Assembly (NCBI GenBank): GCA_944391685.1
Contig: CALXUM010000014.1
Span: 1 to 42,508, forward strand
DNA length: 42,508 nucleotides
Reading direction: 5' to 3'
Source of the DNA: an uncultured Alphaproteobacteria bacterium
GTDB lineage: Bacteria; Pseudomonadota; Alphaproteobacteria; RF32; CAG-239
Position 1 is the first letter of the stretch, and every line of letters starts with the position of its first letter. Shown here one piece after another: positions 42,462-42,508 of this stretch. The position numbers were made by a program, and so were the translations under genes. The notes below the pieces were generated by a model. The model saw nothing but the letters and a program-made list of their open reading frames with translations, ran no database searches and was not told the origin of the DNA.

Positions 42462-42508
42462 AACAACAGAGGCAGGCGATGAATATCGCCTATAAAACTA
42501 TTAGTTTA
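42439..42508. repeat. Nested inverted repeats at the right edge
   Basis: The 12-bp perfect arms TAATAGTTTTAT (42439-42450) and ATAAAACTATTA (42492-42503) enclose a second perfect hairpin, AGGCGAT/ATCGCCT (42474-42491). A competing 8-bp pair TAAACTAA/TTAGTTTA (42456-42463 with 42501-42508) also exists. It could be a structured leader or the end of a mobile element; the window stops too early to decide. Confidence 0.6.

Overview
The window is an AT-rich bacterial chromosome segment. Its core gene set points to an alphaproteobacterium: a yfgM-like/bamB/der cluster, a GAF-domain PtsP (EI-Ntr), a RodZ-type membrane HTH protein, and a DnaE of alphaproteobacterial type. My inference is an uncultured, host-associated (gut-type) lineage with a reduced genome, based on low GC, many small lipoproteins and membrane proteins, and few regulators. 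That placement has not been checked by any search.

Layout. (1) 1-3033 looks like the end of an integrated element. It has about 1 kb without convincing genes, a GC-richer structured patch, one small ORF and a large serine recombinase. The recombinase reading frame ends inside a tRNA-Thr(GGT) gene (3034-3108, minus strand). (2) 3089-3487 is a 189-bp tandem repeat, each unit beginning with a copy of the first 20 nt of that tRNA. (3) 3684-14675 is mostly housekeeping: a small basic ORF overlapping murA, a META-domain lipoprotein, trpS, serS and a HAD phosphatase. It ends with a cluster made of a Memo-AMMECR1 fusion, an M49-like metallopeptidase and L-serine dehydratase, followed by small envelope proteins. 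(4) 14685-17003 (minus strand) holds a truncated, degenerate DEAD-box domain, a kinase-fold protein and a stand-alone cupin. (5) 17100-21605 holds ptsP, a rodZ-like gene and prfA. (6) 21640-25260 is an accessory island: small proteins of unknown function, a DUF805 membrane protein, an XRE regulator preceded by a strongly structured RNA with its own promoter and terminator, and a chimeric pseudogene. The pseudogene joins the 5' part of one island gene to the 3' part of another at a short shared sequence. (7) 25263-30397 holds dnaE (TTG start) and two membrane proteins. (8) 30442-36205 (minus strand) holds a WG-type repeat protein, then der, bamB and a YfgM-like gene, and a membrane protein. (9) 36351-42339 holds a PAS-GGDEF diguanylate cyclase overlapping an RNA uracil methyltransferase, a lipoprotein, transketolase and a small unknown protein. 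The last 90 bases hold a promoter-like sequence and nested inverted repeats.

The most interesting places are the RNA at 23222-23381, where a P1 helix, a possible long-range 13-bp pairing and an intrinsic terminator lie 28 nt before an XRE gene; the tRNA-Thr repeat array with the recombinase running into the tRNA; the microhomology chimera at 24690-25040; the kinase-fold protein at 15564-16511; and the membrane-anchored Memo-AMMECR1 fusion that has no radical-SAM partner in view.
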